DNA of 64,000 bases from JACCTU01 sp963737405 (GTDB lineage: Bacteria; Actinomycetota; Thermoleophilia; Gaiellales; Gaiellaceae): NCBI GenBank assembly GCA_963737405.1, contig CAVTSL010000014.1, forward strand, positions 1-64,000, given 5' to 3'. A model generated the notes under the pieces. It saw only the letters and a program-made list of their open reading frames with translations, ran no database searches and was not told the DNA's origin. Below, piece by piece: positions 46,500-56,620 of the stretch (position 1 is its first letter; each line of letters begins with the position of its first letter). Made by a program: the position numbers and the translations under genes.

Positions 46500-47364
46500 C
46501 GCCTCGGGCTGCCTCGACGCGCTCACCGCGCCCGACGTCGCGCGCTCGCTCGACGCCTTCGTGACGAAGACGATCACGCCGCTCCCGCGCGAGGGCAACC
46601 CGCCGGTCCGGATCGCGGAGACCGAGCACGGGATGCTGAACGCGATCGGCCTGGCGAATCCCGGCCGGGAGGCCTTCCTCGAGAGCGTGCTGCCCCGTCT
46701 CCGCGAGCTGGGCGTTCCGATCTGGGTCTCGGTCGGCGGCTTTTCGGCCGCCGAGTACGCCGAGACCTGTGCAGGGCTCGAGGAGGTGACGATCGAGCTG
46801 AACCTCTCCTGCCCGAACGTGGACGAGGCGCCGGAGTCTGCGGCCGAGATCGTCGCCGCCTGCCGCGCCGCGACGACGTTGCCCCTCTACGCGAAGCTCT
46901 CACCCGCCGCGTGGGACGTCGCGGAGACCGCTCGCGCGGTGGAAGGCGCCGGCGCGGACGGCCTGTCGCTCGTGAACACGATCCGCGGCCTCTCCCTCGA
47001 CCCCCGCACCCTCACGCCGTCGCTCGCGCGCGGGGCGGGTGGATACTCCGGTCCCGCGCTCAAGCCGATCGCGCTCGCCGCTGTCTACGCGTGCGCGCGC
47101 GCGACGTCGATTCCCATCGTCGGGATGGGCGGCGTGCAAAGCGGACGCGACGTTCTCGACCTCCTCGCAGCCGGCGCGTCGCGTGTCGCGCTCGGCACGA
47201 TCCTCTTCGCGGATCCCGACGCACCGACGCGCGTGCGTGCCGAGCTCGACGCTGAATGTTCGGCACACGGCTATGCATCGGTGCACGACATCGTCGGCGT
47301 CGCGCACGAGCGCACTTCGACAGAACATGGACAGCACTCGAGCGAAGTGGTCCGCACGCGATGA
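46486..47364 (+). CDS. pyrD: Dihydroorotate dehydrogenase, class 1B
   Basis: 292 residues. The catalytic cysteine is in ELNLSCPNVDEAP, and the FMN site in VNTIRGLS and VGMGGVQSGRDVLDLLAAGA. With PyrK it forms the NAD-dependent class 1B enzyme. It overlaps pyrK by 14 bp and is the last gene of the operon; pyrE and pyrF are not in the window. The C-terminal tail is His/Ser-rich and looks dispensable. Confidence 0.93.
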   Translation: MLLLNASGCLDALTAPDVARSLDAFVTKTITPLPREGNPPVRIAETEHGMLNAIGLANPGREAFLESVLPRLRELGVPIWVSVGGFSAAEYAETCAGLEEVTIELNLSCPNVDEAPESAAEIVAACRAATTLPLYAKLSPAAWDVAETARAVEGAGADGLSLVNTIRGLSLDPRTLTPSLARGAGGYSGPALKPIALAAVYACARATSIPIVGMGGVQSGRDVLDLLAAGASRVALGTILFADPDAPTRVRAELDAECSAHGYASVHDIVGVAHERTSTEHGQHSSEVVRTR

Positions 47365-47395
47365 ACATCCTGCAAATCACGCACTTCAAACCAGG

Positions 47396-47423
47396 TTGCA
47401 GCGCGCGAACATGGTGTTAGACT
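47396..47423 (+). promoter_or_regulatory. Promoter of mihF
   Basis: TTGCAG at 47396-47401, 16-bp spacer, TAGACT at 47418-47423. Transcription would begin about at the ATG at 47432, so mihF is probably leaderless. It separates the pyr operon from the mihF-gmk-rpoZ-coaBC group. Confidence 0.6.
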
Positions 47424-47431
47424 CCCGCGCC

Positions 47432-47761
47432 ATGGTCTCGCCCAAGACCCAGGCGCAAGCGCCTCTGCGTTCGCTCGATCAGCGCATGGAGGCCCTCAAG
47501 CGCGCGAACGACATCCGCGTCAAGCGGGCGAGACTGAAGAAGGACCTCAAGGACGGCAACGTCCGGATCGATCAGATCCTGCGCCAGCCGCCCGAGTACG
47601 TCGAGACCGCGAAGGTGTTCGACATCCTGATGGCGGTGCCGAAGTTCGGCCGCGTGAAGGCCGCGCGCTTCCTCAACCAGGCCCGGATCAGCCAGGCGAA
47701 GACGGTCGGCGGCCTGTCGGAGCGGCAGCGGGCGGAGCTCGTTGGCCTCTTCAACCGCTAG
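47432..47761 (+). CDS. mihF: Integration host factor, actinobacterial type
   Basis: 109 residues. The sequence RMEALKRANDIRVKRARLKK, then IDQILRQPPEYVETAKVFDI and PKFGRVKAARFLNQARIS has the S13-like helix-two-turn-helix of mIHF, with which it binds and bends DNA. It is a marker of Actinomycetota and in mycobacteria controls the nucleoid. It lies next to gmk, as it usually does. Confidence 0.93.
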   Translation: MVSPKTQAQAPLRSLDQRMEALKRANDIRVKRARLKKDLKDGNVRIDQILRQPPEYVETAKVFDILMAVPKFGRVKAARFLNQARISQAKTVGGLSERQRAELVGLFNR

Positions 47762-48344
47762 GCGACAGCACCCCGTCATCGTGATCACCGGCACGTCGGG
47801 TGCCGGCAAGGGGACGCTCGTGCAGGAGCTCCTCCGGCGCGTGCCCGAGGTGGCGCTCGCGGTGTCCGCCACGACGCGGGAACGGCGCCCGGGCGAGCTC
47901 GACGGCGTCCACTACTGGTTCATCTCCGAGGAGGAGTTCGACCGGCGGCTCGCCGACGACGACTTCCTGGAGTACTACGCCTTCCCGTGGGGCCAGCGAT
48001 CCGGGACGCTCTGGTCGGAGCTCGACCGGATCCGAGACGGCGGCAAGGCGCCGCTCCTCGAGCTGGAGCCGAACGGCGCCCTGGCGGTGAAGGGACGGGT
48101 TCCGGGGGCGATCCTCGTCTTCATCACCGCTCCTGACTTCACCGAGCTCGAGCGCCGGCTGCGGGAGCGGGCGACCGAGAGCTCGGTCGAGATCGAGGCT
48201 CGGCTGCGGCTCGCACGGCGCCAGCTGGAGCAGGCAGAGCAGTGCGACCACGTGATCGTGAACGACGAGATCGAGCGGGCCGCCGAGGAGCTCGAGGGCA
48301 TCGTCCGCCGGGCGCTCGACGGTGCAGCTACCATGCCGACGTGA
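47742..48344 (+). CDS. gmk: Guanylate kinase
   Basis: It phosphorylates GMP to GDP; 200 residues. P-loop VIVITGTSGAGKGTLVQELL, GMP-binding ATTRERRPGELDGVHYWFIS and lid RRLRERATESSVEIEARL. The start is a TTG at 47742 inside the mihF end, giving the usual short lead before the P-loop; the GTG inside the P-loop strand is too late. It overlaps rpoZ by 4 bp. Confidence 0.92.
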   Translation: MASSTARRQHPVIVITGTSGAGKGTLVQELLRRVPEVALAVSATTRERRPGELDGVHYWFISEEEFDRRLADDDFLEYYAFPWGQRSGTLWSELDRIRDGGKAPLLELEPNGALAVKGRVPGAILVFITAPDFTELERRLRERATESSVEIEARLRLARRQLEQAEQCDHVIVNDEIERAAEELEGIVRRALDGAATMPT

Positions 48345-48571
48345 TTCATCCTCGCATCGACGAGCTCCTGGACAACGTCGACTCGCGCTACGCGCTCGTC
48401 ATCGTGTCCGCAAAGCGGGCTCGCCAGATCAACAACTACTACCAGCAGCTCGGCGAAGGCACGTTCGAGGACTTTCCGCCGCCGCTCGTCGAGTCCCGGT
48501 CGAAGAACTACTTGACCATGTCCATGGAAGAAGTGGCTCAGGGCATGATCAAGTCCCAGTACCCCAAGTAG
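48341..48571 (+). CDS. rpoZ: RNA polymerase omega subunit
   Basis: 76 residues starting GTG (MIHPRIDELLDNVDSRYALV). It has the omega helix SAKRARQINNYYQQLGEG and SKNYLTMSMEEVAQG. Omega helps to assemble beta' and is linked to stringent control. Adjacent gmk-rpoZ-coaBC is the classic order. Confidence 0.94.
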   Translation: MIHPRIDELLDNVDSRYALVIVSAKRARQINNYYQQLGEGTFEDFPPPLVESRSKNYLTMSMEEVAQGMIKSQYPK

Positions 48572-48605
48572 GCGCCTAGCCGCGCCAGGGGGTGGTCGGC
48601 ACAAT

Positions 48606-49784
48606 GTGCCCGTGGCCACCGTTCTCGTGGGAGTCACCGGTGGGATCGCCGCCTACAAGGCGTGCGAGCTCGTTCGGCTGCTCGTGAAGGCGGGGCACGA
48701 CGTCGTGCCGCTCGTCACCGACGGCGCCGACCGGTTCGTCCGGCGGGAGACCTTCTTCGCGCTGGCGCGCCGGCAACCGAGCGAGGACCTCTACGCCCAC
48801 CTGACCCGGGCGGACCTCTACGTGATCGCCCCGCTGACGGCGAACACGCTCTCGAAGCTCGCGCACGGGAGCGCCGACAATCTCGTGACCGAGGCCGCGC
48901 TCGCGCACCGCGGGCCGCTGCTCGTCGCACCGGCCATGAACCCGCGGATGTGGGCGCACCCAGCGACGCAGGCGAACGCCGCGGCGCTTCGCGCCCGTGG
49001 CGTCGAGCTCGTCGGGCCAGACGAGGGCGAGATGGCGGAGGGCGAGTGGGGTGTGGGGCGGATGGCCGAGCCCGAGGAGATCTTCGCCGCCTGCGAGGCG
49101 ACGCTCGCGAAGCGCGACCAGCTGCGCGGACGGCGCATCCTCGTGAGCGCGGGAGGGACCCGCGAGCCGCTCGACGACGTCCGCTTCATCGGCAACCGCT
49201 CGTCGGGCCGGATGGGCGTCGCGGTCGCGGAGGAAGCGCGGCGCCGCGGGGCAGACGTCACCGTCGTCGCCGCGAACCTCACCGTGCCGCCGCCGGGCGG
49301 CATCGAGCTCGTGCAGGCGCCGACGGCCGCCGACGTCGAGCGTGAGGTGCTGTCCCGCGCCGCTCTGGCCGACGTCGTCGTGATGGCCGCCGCGGTCGCG
49401 GACTACCGCCCCGCCGAGGTCGTCGCAGGCAAGCGCGGCAAGGACGCCCGGGCCTGGACCGTCGAGCTCGAGCCGACGGCGGACGTCCTCCGGACGCTCG
49501 GCGAGCGAGGGGGCGAGACCGTCCTCGTCGGGTTCGCTGCGGAATCCGGAGCGGAGGCGATCGAGCGCGCCCGCCGGAAGCTCACTGACAAGAATGTGAA
49601 CCTCGTCGTCTTCAACGACGTATCACGAAGCGACATCGGGTTCGACTCCGACGACAACGAGGTGGTGCTGGTGGGGCGAGAAGGCGAGCGGCGGATCGAG
49701 AAGGCGCCGAAGCGTGTGGTGGCAGGCGCGATCCTCGACGAGGTCGCGCGGCTGCTCGAGGAGCGTGATGGACGCGATCGGTAG
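48606..49784 (+). CDS. coaBC: Phosphopantothenoylcysteine synthase/decarboxylase
   Basis: A bifunctional 392-residue enzyme of CoA synthesis. The N-terminal flavoprotein decarboxylase (CoaC: TVLVGVTGGIAAYKACELVR; the PAMNPRMW substrate loop) is followed by CoaB with ILVSAGGTREPLDDVRFIGN and the VNLVVFND segment. GTG start. Its 3' end overlaps the MoxR gene. Confidence 0.94.
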   Translation: MPVATVLVGVTGGIAAYKACELVRLLVKAGHDVVPLVTDGADRFVRRETFFALARRQPSEDLYAHLTRADLYVIAPLTANTLSKLAHGSADNLVTEAALAHRGPLLVAPAMNPRMWAHPATQANAAALRARGVELVGPDEGEMAEGEWGVGRMAEPEEIFAACEATLAKRDQLRGRRILVSAGGTREPLDDVRFIGNRSSGRMGVAVAEEARRRGADVTVVAANLTVPPPGGIELVQAPTAADVEREVLSRAALADVVVMAAAVADYRPAEVVAGKRGKDARAWTVELEPTADVLRTLGERGGETVLVGFAAESGAEAIERARRKLTDKNVNLVVFNDVSRSDIGFDSDDNEVVLVGREGERRIEKAPKRVVAGAILDEVARLLEERDGRDR

Positions 49785-50733
49785 GCAGGCCATCCCCGTC
49801 GAGGACGCGCAGCGCACGATCAGCGCGATCGTCGAGAACCTGCAGCGCGTCGTCCACGCTCCCGAGGAGACGCTGCGGCTCGTCGTGCTCTCGCTCGTGG
49901 CCGAGGGGCACCTGATCATCGAGGACCTGCCGGGCGTCGGCAAGACGACGCTCGCGAAGGCGCTCGCCCGCTCGCTCGACGTCTCGTTCTCGCGCCTCCA
50001 GTTCACGCCGGACCTGCTCCCGTCCGACGTGACCGGCGTGAACGTCTTCAGTCAGGCGTCGAACGAGTTCGAGTTCCGTCCGGGCCCGGTCTTCGCCAAC
50101 CTCCTGCTCGTCGACGAGATCAACCGCGCGTCGCCGAAGACGCAGTCCGCGCTCCTCGAGTGCATGCAGGAGCGGCAGGTGACGGTCGACGGCGTCTCGT
50201 ACGAGCTCGCGCTGCCGTTCATGGTGATCGCGACGCAGAACCCGATCGAGTACGAGGGGACGTACCCGCTGCCCGAGGCGCAGCTCGACCGCTTCGCGAT
50301 GCGCGTGGCGATCGGCTACCCGACGCTCGCCGAAGAGGCGCGGATGCTGAACGAGCAGACGTCGGGCACGCCGCTCGAGTCGCTCGAGGCCGTCACGAAC
50401 GGGACGCAGGTGCTCGCGCTCGTCGAGGAGGCGCAGGGGATCTACGTCGAGGAGAGCGTCAACCGCTACGTCGTCGCGCTCCTCCGTCACACGCGCGCGG
50501 ACTCGCGCCTGTACCTCGGCGGGAGCCCGCGGGCAGGCATCGCGCTGCTGCGGGTCGCCAAGGCGAGGGCGCTCTCGTACGGCCGCGACTTCCTCTCGCC
50601 GGAAGACGTGAAGGCCGTCGCGGAGCCCGTGCTCGCGCACCGGTTGATCGTCGCGCCCGAAGCGCGCGCGGCGGGGACGACGAGCAACGAGCTCGTCCGC
50701 GACGCGCTGGAGAAGACGCCGGTCCCGGTCTGA
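49768..50733 (+). CDS. MoxR-family AAA ATPase
   Basis: 321 residues. Walker A EDLPGVGKTTLAKALARS, Walker B LLLVDEINRASPKTQ, sensor 1 VIATQNPIEYEGTYPLPEAQ and the arginine in LDRFAMR. It is of the type that pairs with DUF58 and transglutaminase partners (as here), perhaps as a chaperone for a VWA protein. ATG at 49768. Confidence 0.93.
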   Translation: MDAIGRQAIPVEDAQRTISAIVENLQRVVHAPEETLRLVVLSLVAEGHLIIEDLPGVGKTTLAKALARSLDVSFSRLQFTPDLLPSDVTGVNVFSQASNEFEFRPGPVFANLLLVDEINRASPKTQSALLECMQERQVTVDGVSYELALPFMVIATQNPIEYEGTYPLPEAQLDRFAMRVAIGYPTLAEEARMLNEQTSGTPLESLEAVTNGTQVLALVEEAQGIYVEESVNRYVVALLRHTRADSRLYLGGSPRAGIALLRVAKARALSYGRDFLSPEDVKAVAEPVLAHRLIVAPEARAAGTTSNELVRDALEKTPVPV

Positions 50734-51935
50734 TGCTCACGCGCCGGGGCCGCCTGCTGCTCGTGCTCGGCGGAGCGCTCTACCTCGCGGCCTGGGCGTT
50801 CGGCTCGAACGCGCTCTACCCGATCGCGCTCGGGTTCCTCGTCGTCGTCCTCGTGGCGGCGGTCAGCGTGCATCTCGCGGCACGCCCGATGGCGTATCGC
50901 CGCCGATCGTCGGGGGTCGACTACGTCGAGGGTGACGACGTCGTCGTCGACGTGGAGCTCCAGCCGCGCGGCACGCTCGGTCTCGCGTCCGCGAGCGTCG
51001 CCGAGCGTCTCGCGAAGCTCGGCGAGCAGCGAATCCCGCTGCGGCGCGAGGGCCGGCTGCTCCGCGGCCGGTACGTCCTGAAGGCAGTCCCGCGCGGGCG
51101 CTACGCGCTCGACGACGCCGAGGCGGTCGTGGAGGATCCGTTCGGGCTCGAGAGCGCACGCGTGCCGTTGCCCGAGCAAGGCGCGCTGCTCGTCCTGCCG
51201 AGGATCGTCGAGCTCGACGGGCTCTTCAGCGAGAGCGGCACGCGGACGCACGACGGCCGCCGGCTGCTGCTCCGGCGTCCCTCCGGCTTCGACGTGCACA
51301 GCGTGCGGGACTACGTGCAGGGCGAATCGCTCCGACGGGTGCACTGGAAGACGACCGCGCGTCGCGGGCGGCTGATGGTGAAGGAGCTCCAGGACGAGCC
51401 GCGCGACGAGATCGCGATCCTGCTCGACGCAGACGCGGGCTCGGTGGCCGGCGGGAGCTTCGACGCGCAGGTCCGGGCCGCCGGCTCGCTGCTCCGCGCC
51501 CAGGCGATTCGCGACCGGCGCGCGGTGCTCGTCGTCAACTCGCTCCGCCAGGAGGTCGTGCGCGTGCAGACCGCGACCGGCGAGTGGCGGGCTGCGCTCG
51601 AGACGCTCGCCGCGCTGGAGCCGGACGGACGACTGCCGCTGGCTGCGTTCCTCGCCGACGACTCCGGCCCGGCCGCGCGCGCGTACGACCTCGCCGTCGT
51701 CACGGCCCGGCTCGAGCCCGGCCTCGTGGATCGGCTCGTGCACCGCGCGCAGGCGCTGCGCCGCGTGTCGGTCGTCTACGTCGACGCGCCGACGTTCGCG
51801 GGCGCGAAGCCCACGCGCGACGTGGCACTGCTCAGGCTCCAGGCGTCGGGCGTGCCGGTTGCGGTGCTGCGCGACGGGGACGATCTGCGGGAGGTTCTCT
51901 CACCCGCTGCCGCCGCGGGGGTGCAGCTTGCGTAG
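50733..51935 (+). CDS. DUF58 domain protein
   Basis: 400 residues: two membrane helices at about 8-52, a beta domain (55-150), then the DUF58 signature PSGFDVHSVRDYVQGESLRR followed by VHWKTTARRGRLMVKEL. The C-terminal half looks VWA-like (EIAILLDADAGS). It is the standard partner of MoxR and lies between MoxR and transglutaminase in one overlapping operon. Confidence 0.9.
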   Translation: MLTRRGRLLLVLGGALYLAAWAFGSNALYPIALGFLVVVLVAAVSVHLAARPMAYRRRSSGVDYVEGDDVVVDVELQPRGTLGLASASVAERLAKLGEQRIPLRREGRLLRGRYVLKAVPRGRYALDDAEAVVEDPFGLESARVPLPEQGALLVLPRIVELDGLFSESGTRTHDGRRLLLRRPSGFDVHSVRDYVQGESLRRVHWKTTARRGRLMVKELQDEPRDEIAILLDADAGSVAGGSFDAQVRAAGSLLRAQAIRDRRAVLVVNSLRQEVVRVQTATGEWRAALETLAALEPDGRLPLAAFLADDSGPAARAYDLAVVTARLEPGLVDRLVHRAQALRRVSVVYVDAPTFAGAKPTRDVALLRLQASGVPVAVLRDGDDLREVLSPAAAAGVQLA

Positions 51936-54139
51936 AACGGCTGCCCTCGGCCTCTTCGGACTTGCCGTGTTCATGTCGAGCTGGCTCCGGCTCGAGCGCG
52001 CGTCGCTCGGCGGACTCCTCCTCTGGGGCGTCGCCGTCGGGATCCTTCCGGCGCTGCTACCGCGCCGGAGCTGGCGTTTCGCGGCCGTGCCGGTTGCGGC
52101 GCTCGTGGGCATCCGCTTCGCGCTCGGCACCGCCTCGCCGGGCGCCGCGTGGAGTCGCGCGGTCGACGGCTTCTACCTCTACTACGACGTCGCCCTGCCC
52201 TTCGACGCGTCGAACCAGCCGAAGATGCACTCGCTCGTCGTGCTCGCGGTGCTGTTCTTCAGCCTCGCGTTTTCGCTGGCCGTCGCAGAGCGCCGGGCGT
52301 TGCTCGCGGCCGGAATCCTCGTGGCGGGGGCCGCGTGGCCCGCGACGCTGCTGACGAGCACGAACACGTTCCAGGGCGGGGCAGTCATCCTCGGAGCGGC
52401 GCTCGTCGTGCTCGCCGCGCTCTCGCCTTCGGGCGCATTCCGACAGGCGGCCGTGGCGGGTGGACTCGTCGTCGCCGCTGCGATCGGGATCGCGACCGTG
52501 CCGGCGGTCGCCAAGGGTGCGTTCCTCGGCTGGGAGACGTGGGAGCCCTCGCGCGCCGACCTGCCCGTCAGCGTGCGCTACGTCTGGGACTCGAACTACG
52601 GCGCCCTCGTCTGGCCCGCGAAGAAGACGAAGGTGCTGACGATCGAGGCGCCCCCGATCTCGCGCTACTGGCGGGCGACGACGCTCGACGTGTTCAACGG
52701 CGACTACTGGCTCGAGTCGACGCTCGAGGTGCAGCCCGACCCGGTCGACGATCCCCTGATGCCGGCGATCGCGCGGCAACCGAGCCGCCAGCTGAAGGCG
52801 AAGGTGAAGGTCGAGGCGCTGCAGGACAACCGGCTCGTCGCGGCGAGCATGCCCGTCCGCTACGAGGCGGACTTCGACCCGATCCTCTACCAGCCGAACG
52901 GCACCGCGTACGTGCCGGGCGGCGTGCCGCGCGGGTCGACGTACACCGCGTGGAGCTACGCGGCGCAGCCCTCGCCGGCTCGACTCGCGCAGTCCCGGCC
53001 GATCTATCCCTCCGCGCTCGAGCGCTATCGGGTCGTCCAGTCGCGGACCTTCACGCCGCCGACGCCGCCGTTCGGCGCGCTCGCCCGCGGCGCGGCGATG
53101 GAGAAGATCTTCAGGGACAACCCGAGCCTGAACCAGTACCGGCCGCTCTACGAGCGTGCGCTCGCGATCGCCGGCAACGCGCCGAGCCCGTACGCGGCGG
53201 TGATCGCGCTCGAGACCTCGTTCCGCGACGGTCAGAGCTACGTCTACGACCAGAGCCCGACGCACGCGCGGTGACATCCCGCCCCTCGTCGAGTTCGTCA
53301 CGCGGACGCACCGCGGCTACTGCCAGCACTTCGCCGGCGCGATGACGCTGATGCTCCGCTACCTCGGCATCCCGGCACGTGTCGCGGCCGGGTTCACGAG
53401 CGGCTCGTACGACCCGGTGAAGCGGCGCTGGACCGTCGTCGACCGCGACGCACACACCTGGGTCGAGGTCTGGTTCCGCGGCTTCGGCTGGGTGCCGTTC
53501 GACCCGACGCCCGGGCGCGGGACGCTCGACGGCTCGTACAGCGCGGCGTCGCTCAACTTCGACGCCACCGTCGTGAGCGCGGCGATCGCGGCGGGGCTCG
53601 GCGGCCTCGACGCCGCCGACTTCAAGCTCGACTCGGGCTCGTTCGAGCGCGGCAGTGGGCCCGCGCGTGACACGCCGGGGCGAGACCTGCCGGGCGACGT
53701 CTCCGGCGCGTCGGACCGCGGCGGCCAGGGGAGCCTGCTGAAGCTGCTCGCGCTCGCGGCGGTCGCGCTCGCTGCCGGCATCGCGCTGCTCAAGCTTGCG
53801 ATCCGGCGTGCGCGATTCCTCACGCGCGATCCGCGCAAGGTCGCCGCGGCGGTGCGTCGCGAGCTCGCCGACTACCTCGCCGACCAGGGGCTCGACGTTC
53901 GCGAGAGCGCGACGCTGGAAGAGCTCGGCGACGTGCTGCGGACCCAGGCCGCCGTCGATCCGGCGCCGTTCGTCAATGCAGTGAACACGGCGCGCTACGG
54001 ACCGCCCGACGACGCCGCCGAGGCGGCGCGGCGTGCGCGCCGCGAGCTCCGCCGGATCGAGCGCGCGCTGCGGAAACGGCTCTCGGCGTGGGAGCGCGCG
54101 CGCGGGCTGGTTTCGGTCCGCTCATTGGGCCTGACGTAG
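51928..54139 (+). CDS. TgpA-like transglutaminase membrane protein (frameshifted)
   Basis: About 735 residues. An N-terminal membrane domain (DUF3488 type, six or seven helices) leads into a periplasmic transglutaminase domain: GYCQHFAGAMTLMLRYLGIP (Cys), DRDAHTWVEVWFRGFGWVPF (His) and FDPTPGRG (Asp). A C-terminal helix and DUF4129-like tail follow. One +1 indel near 53270 separates the linker from the catalytic domain. The TTG at 51928 overlaps the DUF58 stop. With MoxR and DUF58 it probably forms an envelope-protein system. Confidence 0.87.
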
Positions 54140-54301
54140 TGGCCAGACCGGCACCATCCTCCGCGCGCCTGGCGCGCGATCACGCAGCGCGATGCCGCGT
54201 CCTCAGTCGCGCGCGTGCTCTTCAGCACGCGCACTCCCTGCGTCCTTGCCTCGCTTGGTGCTCGCGCCCCAGTCGCACGGCAATGCCACCAGCCTGACCA
54301 C
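54139..54301 (+). repeat. 163-nt dyad repeat element, copy 5
   Basis: The ends GTGGCCAGACCGG and CCAGCCTGACCAC are inverted. An inner stem CTGGCGCGCGATCAC pairs with GTGCTCGCGCCCCAG. The core has GCGTCCTCAGTCGCG, hairpin GCGCGTGCT-CTTC-AGCACGCGC and CTCCCTGCGTCCTTGCC. It starts at the transglutaminase stop and ends 1 bp before the next gene's GTG. Confidence 0.82.
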
Positions 54302-54302
54302 C

Positions 54303-54990
54303 GTGGAGGCCATCGTGATGGCCGCGGGCGAGGGCCGCCGGCTCCGCCCGATCACCGAACGCTGGCCGAAGCCCGTCCTGCCGATCGACGGCCGGCCGGT
54401 CCTGGGCACGCTCCTCCGCGACCTCGCCGCGAGCGGGCATCGAGCGCGCCGCCGTCGTCACCGGGCACCTCGCGGAGCAGGTCGAAGGCCTCGTGGGTGA
54501 CGGGTCCCGCTTCGGCCTCGCAGTGCGGTTCGTCCGCCAGCCGAGCCCCGACGGCTCGGCGGACGCCGTCGCGAGGGCGCTCGAGACGACTCCCGTGCTC
54601 GTGCTCGGCGCCGACACCGTGTTCTCGCCCGGCGACGTCGCCCGCTTCCTCGAGGCGGCCGGCGGCGAGGCTGCGGTCGCGGTCCGGCGCGAGCCTCCAC
54701 CTGCGCCTCCGCACCGGTTCGCCGTCGCCGCGGCGAACGGGTTCGTCACGACGATCCTCGACCGCGACCCCGCGAACCCGCTCGGAGCGGCCCCGCTCTG
54801 GCTCGTGACCGAGGCTGTCGCGGCGCACCTGAAGAAGGACGCGCCGCCCTACGAGCTGGGCAACGCCTTCCAGGCGGCGATCGACTCCGGCACGGCGGTT
54901 CGAGCGGTCGAGATCGGGAAAACGCGGGATTTGACGGACCCGCTTGACTTGATAGAGGAGAACTTCCCGTACCTGAGCCTGACGACATGA
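54303..54990 (+). CDS. Sugar-phosphate nucleotidyltransferase (frameshifted)
   Basis: A RmlA/GlmU-like nucleotidyltransferase of about 229 residues. VEAIVMAAGEGRRLRPITER is the nucleotide-binding loop; WPKPVLPIDGRPVL follows, and VLVLGADTVF holds the metal Asp. One extra G in AGCGGGC near 54437 breaks the frame; with it removed the text reads ASGIERAAVVTGHLAEQVEG. So the enzyme is probably intact. Sugar specificity is unknown. Confidence 0.82.
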
Positions 54991-55349
54991 GCGAGACCTA
55001 CGACCTCTTCCAGAAGGGCCGCGCACAGCTCCGCAAGGGCATGCCGGCCCAGGCAACCGTGTCGCTCGAGAAGGCGAAGAAGCGTGAGCCGGACAAGGCG
55101 TCGATCCGCGAGGCGCTCGGCATCGCCTACTTCCGCCTGCAGCGCTGGGACGAGGCAGAGGCCGAGTTCCGCGCGCTCCTCGAGCTCCAGCCGACCGAGG
55201 ACTACGCGCACTACGCGCTCGGCCGCGTGCTCGAGAAGCAGGGTCGCGTCCAGGAGGCGAACGGGCACTACAAGCTCGCGAGCTCGATGAGCCCCGGCAC
55301 GGCGCACTACGAGTCGCGCATCCGCGACCTCGACGAGCCCTCCGAGTAA
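54987..55349 (+). CDS. TPR-repeat protein
   Basis: 120 residues, three tetratricopeptide repeats (GRAQLRKGMPAQATVSLEKA, then ALGIAYFRLQRWDEAEAEFR, then ALGRVLEKQGRVQEANGHYK). Probably a protein-interaction module. ATGA overlap with the nucleotidyltransferase; dtd follows after 11 bp. Confidence 0.85.
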   Translation: MSETYDLFQKGRAQLRKGMPAQATVSLEKAKKREPDKASIREALGIAYFRLQRWDEAEAEFRALLELQPTEDYAHYALGRVLEKQGRVQEANGHYKLASSMSPGTAHYESRIRDLDEPSE

Positions 55350-55360
55350 TACTCGGCCGC

Positions 55361-55783
55361 TTGCGAGCGGTCGTGCAGCGGGTGTCGCGGGCGCGCGTCA
55401 CGCCCGGAGGCGAGATCGGCGCCGGCCTCTGCGTGCTCCTCGGCGTCGCCGCCGACGACTCGGAAGCACACGCCGACCGGATGGCGGGCAAGGTCGCTCG
55501 CCTTCGCATCTTCGAGAACGACGACGGCAGGTTCGACCGCTCGTTGCTCGACGTCGGCGGCGAGGCGCTCGTCGTCTCGCAGTTCACGCTGATCGCGGAC
55601 ACGACGAAGGGCAACCGTCCCTCGTTCGCCGCCGCCGCGCGCCCCGAGACCGCCGAGCCGCTCTACGTGCGCTTCTGCGAAGCGCTCGAGCGGGAGGGCG
55701 TGCAGGTGGCACGCGGAGTCTTCGGCGCGCGGATGTCGCTCGAGCTCGTGAACGACGGGCCGGTGACGATCGTGCTCGAGTGA
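55361..55783 (+). CDS. dtd: D-aminoacyl-tRNA deacylase
   Basis: 140 residues. It removes D-amino acids from mischarged tRNA. It has MRAVVQRVSRARVTPGG at the start (the usual VTV is shortened), the active-site SQFTLIADTTKGNRPSF, and the cross-subunit Gly-cisPro region near NDGPVTIVLE. It starts with TTG and overlaps the next gene. Confidence 0.92.
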   Translation: MRAVVQRVSRARVTPGGEIGAGLCVLLGVAADDSEAHADRMAGKVARLRIFENDDGRFDRSLLDVGGEALVVSQFTLIADTTKGNRPSFAAAARPETAEPLYVRFCEALEREGVQVARGVFGARMSLELVNDGPVTIVLE

Positions 55784-56587
55784 CGTCGGCTGCGCTCGCC
55801 CTCGCGCTCGCCGCCGCCTTCCTGCACGCAGGCTGGAACGTCCTGCTCGCACGCGCTCACGACGTCCAGGCAGCGACCGCGGTCGTGCTCGGCATGTCCG
55901 CCGTCGCGGTCGCGCCCATCGCCGCCTTCACCTGGGACGTCGACAGCGGCGTCATTCCGTGGGCCGTGGGATCCGCGGCGTTCGAGCTCGCGTACTTCGC
56001 GCTGCTCGCGTACGCCTACGAGCGCGCGGAGTTGAGCGTCGTGTATCCGGTGGCCCGCGGGCTCGCGCCGGTGCTCGTGCTGCTCGTCGGGATCGCGACC
56101 GCGAGCGCCGGCGAGGCGATCGGCGTCGTGCTCGTGGCGATCGGGATCGTCCTCGTCCGACGGGTGCAGCACCCGGACCGCCGCGGCGTCGCGTTCGGCG
56201 CGGTGCATCGCCGTCTGCATCGCGGGCTACACGCTGCTCGACGACCGCGGGATCGAGCACGCCGACGCGTTCGCGTACTACGAGCTCGTGGTCGGGATTC
56301 CCGGGCTCGTCTACCTCGCCGCGATCTGGAGGCGGCGCGGGGGGCAGGCGCTTCGGTCCGAGGTGCGCCCGGCGACCTTCGCGGCTGCCGCTGCGGCGAC
56401 GCTCGCATACCTGTTCGTGCTGCTCGCGCTCGACCTCGCGAAGGCGGCGCCGGTCGCCGCGGTCCGCGAGACGAGCGTCGTGATCGTGGTCGTCCTCGCC
56501 GCGATCTTCCTCGACGAACGCGTCGGGCGGACGCGGCTCGCGGGGGCCGTGCTCGTCGCAGCGGGGGTCGCCTTGCTATCCTTCTGA
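55780..56587 (+). CDS. EamA family transporter (frameshifted)
   Basis: A ten-helix DMT-superfamily transporter, about 268 residues. MTSAALALALAAAFLHAGWN starts the first EamA repeat. One extra G near 56205 breaks the frame; the corrected text reads GACIAVCIAGYTLLDDRGIE and enters the second repeat, ending in the VAVRETSVVIVVVLAAIFLD helix. Substrate unknown. A second EamA gene is at 6729, but they are not close copies. Confidence 0.8.
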
Positions 56588-56601
56588 CACCACATTTCAC
56601 C

Positions 56602-56620
56602 GGCTTGGCGAAATGGGCGC
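56602..56620 (+). repeat. Relic of a dyad-repeat terminus
   Basis: GGCTTGGCGAAATGGGCGC matches the terminal segment of repeat copy 2 (GGCTTGGCGAAATAGGCGC) at 18 of 19 positions. The rest of the element is absent. Its right half forms the left arm of the rimP leader hairpin. Confidence 0.55.

Noticed and set aside
54303..54990. Nucleotidyltransferase as two separate genes
   Set aside because: The second part lacks a start and a nucleotide-binding loop; removing one G joins both into one normal enzyme.
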